Below are positions 4,780 through 5,881 of a stretch of DNA of 5,881 nucleotides, one piece after another. The position numbers and the translations under genes were made by a program. Numbering within the stretch: the stretch's first letter is position 1; every line of letters begins with the position of its first letter. The notes below the pieces were generated by a model, which saw only the letters and a program-made list of their open reading frames with translations, did not search any database and was not told where the DNA came from. Location: NCBI GenBank assembly GCA_937911855.1, contig CALDPK010000187.1, forward strand, positions 1-5,881, written 5' to 3'. Source of the DNA: an uncultured Trueperaceae bacterium. GTDB lineage: Bacteria > Deinococcota > Deinococci > Deinococcales > Trueperaceae.

Positions 4780-5881
4780 ATGAGCACCGGCTCTTCGAAC
4801 ACGCCGTACACGTCGCGCAGCACGTCCATCTGTTCACCCAGCGTTGCGTAGGCGTGGGCGGCCGCCATGAAGGCGGGCATGGTGTTGCTGCCGTTCCGGG
4901 CAGCCTCACGCAGGTCGTTCAGCGCAAGCTCAACGGCCCTGGGGTCACGTTCGCTGCGGACGCGTGCCAGCCGCTCCGCCTGGGTCTTCTCCACCTCGGG
5001 GTCGACCAGCTGCACGGGTACTTCCGGGAAGTCACTCACGAAATCGTTGACACCCACGACGATCCGCTCGGCGCTGTCGATCTCGCGCTGCTGCTGGTAG
5101 CTGGCGTCACCGATCTCGGCAGCGAAGAAGCCAGCCTCGATGGCTGCCTCCACCCCGCCGAGCGCGTCGATGCGGTCGAAGTACGCCAGGCATTCCCGTT
5201 CCATCCGGTTGGTCAGGTCCTCGACGAACCAGGAGCCGCCCAGCGGGTCAGCCGTGTTGGCAACACCCGTCTCATAGGCGATCACCTGCTGGGTGCGCAG
5301 TGCCAGGCGGGCAGCTTCCTCGGTGGGCAGCGCCAGCGCCTCGTCGTAGGCGTCGGTGTGCAGGCTGTTCGTTCCGCCCAGGACTCCGGCGAGCGCCTGG
5401 ATAGCCACGCGCGACATGTTGACCAGCGGCTGCTGGGCAGTGAGCGACACGCCCGCGGTCTGCACGTGCGTGCGCATCATCCAGGAACGCGGGTCCCTGG
5501 CACCGAACACTTCGCGCATCTGCCGCGCCCAGATGCGGCGGGCCGCCCTGAGTTTGGCGATCTCCTCGAAGAAGTCGTTGTGCGCGTTGAAGAAGAAGCT
5601 GATGCGCGGCGCGAACTCGTCTATGTCCAGGCCCCGCTTCAGCGATTCACGGACGTAATGGATGCCGTCAGCCAGCGTGAACGCCAGTTCCTGAACCGCT
5701 GTCGAGCCGGCCTCACGGATGTGGTAGCCCGAAACTGAGATGAAGTTGAACTTCGGTACGTTCTTCGGGCCCCATTCGAAGGTGTCGACAACGAGCTTGA
5801 CCGATGGTGCCGGCGGGAAGATGTATTCCTTCTGCGCGATGAACTCCTTGAGGATGTCGTTCTGGATCGTGCCGCCGACCT
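4776..5881 (-). CDS. Acyl-CoA mutase large (catalytic) subunit, C-terminal ~367 residues; isobutyryl/2-hydroxyisobutyryl-CoA mutase-like
   Basis: The frame is open at the window edge (first full codon 5879), so about 180-200 N-terminal residues lie outside; the ATG at 5519 is internal. The protein belongs to the B12-dependent methylmalonyl-CoA mutase family, which rearranges acyl-CoA carbon skeletons by a radical mechanism. Visible motifs are GTIQNDILKEF, YIFPP, SVSGYHIREAG containing the active-site His (codon 5723-5721, equivalent to His244 of Propionibacterium MutB), FFFNAHNDFFEE, HVQTAGVSLTAQQP, LGGTNSLHTDAYDEALALP and ADPLGGSWFVE. The carboxylate-binding Arg207 of MutB aligns with Gln (codon 5834-5832, in EFIAQKEYIFPP). 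Streptomyces IcmA (Gln198) and HcmA also have Gln here, so methylmalonyl-CoA is an unlikely substrate. The other specificity residues (near Tyr89 of MutB) are outside the window, so isobutyryl-, 2-hydroxyisobutyryl- and pivalyl-CoA cannot be told apart. It ends at VLI-TGA, overlapping the small-subunit start. Alignment numbering is from memory. Confidence 0.93.
   Translation of the reverse strand, partial: VGGTIQNDILKEFIAQKEYIFPPAPSVKLVVDTFEWGPKNVPKFNFISVSGYHIREAGSTAVQELAFTLADGIHYVRESLKRGLDIDEFAPRISFFFNAHNDFFEEIAKLRAARRIWARQMREVFGARDPRSWMMRTHVQTAGVSLTAQQPLVNMSRVAIQALAGVLGGTNSLHTDAYDEALALPTEEAARLALRTQQVIAYETGVANTADPLGGSWFVEDLTNRMERECLAYFDRIDALGGVEAAIEAGFFAAEIGDASYQQQREIDSAERIVVGVNDFVSDFPEVPVQLVDPEVEKTQAERLARVRSERDPRAVELALNDLREAARNGSNTMPAFMAAAHAYATLGEQMDVLRDVYGVFEEPVLI

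Noticed and set aside
4854..5738. A 294-codon plus-strand open frame
   Set aside because: It is fully antisense to the mutase large subunit, whose conserved motifs are unmistakable on the minus strand. Long antisense frames are common in GC-rich genes.
4776..5881. Annotation as methylmalonyl-CoA mutase
   Set aside because: The family match is real, but the key Arg is replaced by Gln, so the specific name is not supported; the broader acyl-CoA mutase name is used.

Overview
This GC-rich bacterial window most resembles Deinococcota, possibly a Truepera-like lineage. That placement is an inference from three things. The glucose-6-phosphate isomerase is the short, roughly 440-residue Thermus-like form. 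One gene start has a TANNNT -10 element at the spacing typical of leaderless Deinococcus transcripts. A LysM/M23 envelope peptidase sits among housekeeping and acyl-CoA metabolism genes. I see no mobile element, CRISPR array, tRNA or rRNA.

Layout. Positions 1-525 (+) hold an internal piece of a glycogen-debranching-type enzyme (N-terminal bis-domain) with both ends missing. Positions 505-1794 (-) hold pgi, which loses its last ~11 codons, including the active-site lysine, exactly where the debranching gene stops. The two coding sequences meet tail to tail across about 20 bases that read as conserved codons of both families on opposite strands. This looks like a chimeric join (assembly or amplification) or, less likely, a real microhomology rearrangement, so nothing should be inferred from the debranching/pgi adjacency. 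Upstream of pgi on the same strand is an unrecognised ~155-residue protein (1840-2307).

Positions 2308-2459 are a divergent control region. On the minus side is a candidate leaderless promoter. On the plus side is a terminator-like hairpin with a T-rich tail inside a possible 29-codon leader ORF, whose stop overlaps the next start codon. The gene it precedes (2460-3167, +) encodes a coiled-coil protein with a C4 zinc ribbon (DUF164/FlgZ/CdsZ-like). It converges on a secreted LysM-M23 endopeptidase gene (3194-4189, -); both stop codons lie in the two arms of one long hairpin.

The right end (4381-5881, -) carries a two-gene operon for a coenzyme-B12-dependent acyl-CoA mutase: the C-terminal part of the large catalytic subunit and the complete small cobalamin-binding subunit, overlapping by ATGA. 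The large subunit has Gln where methylmalonyl-CoA mutases have the carboxylate-binding Arg (Arg207 in Propionibacterium MutB). This points to an isobutyryl-/2-hydroxyisobutyryl-/pivalyl-CoA mutase type rather than a true methylmalonyl-CoA mutase. No wholly new system is evident. The points most worth following are the mutase specificity and the join near base 515.
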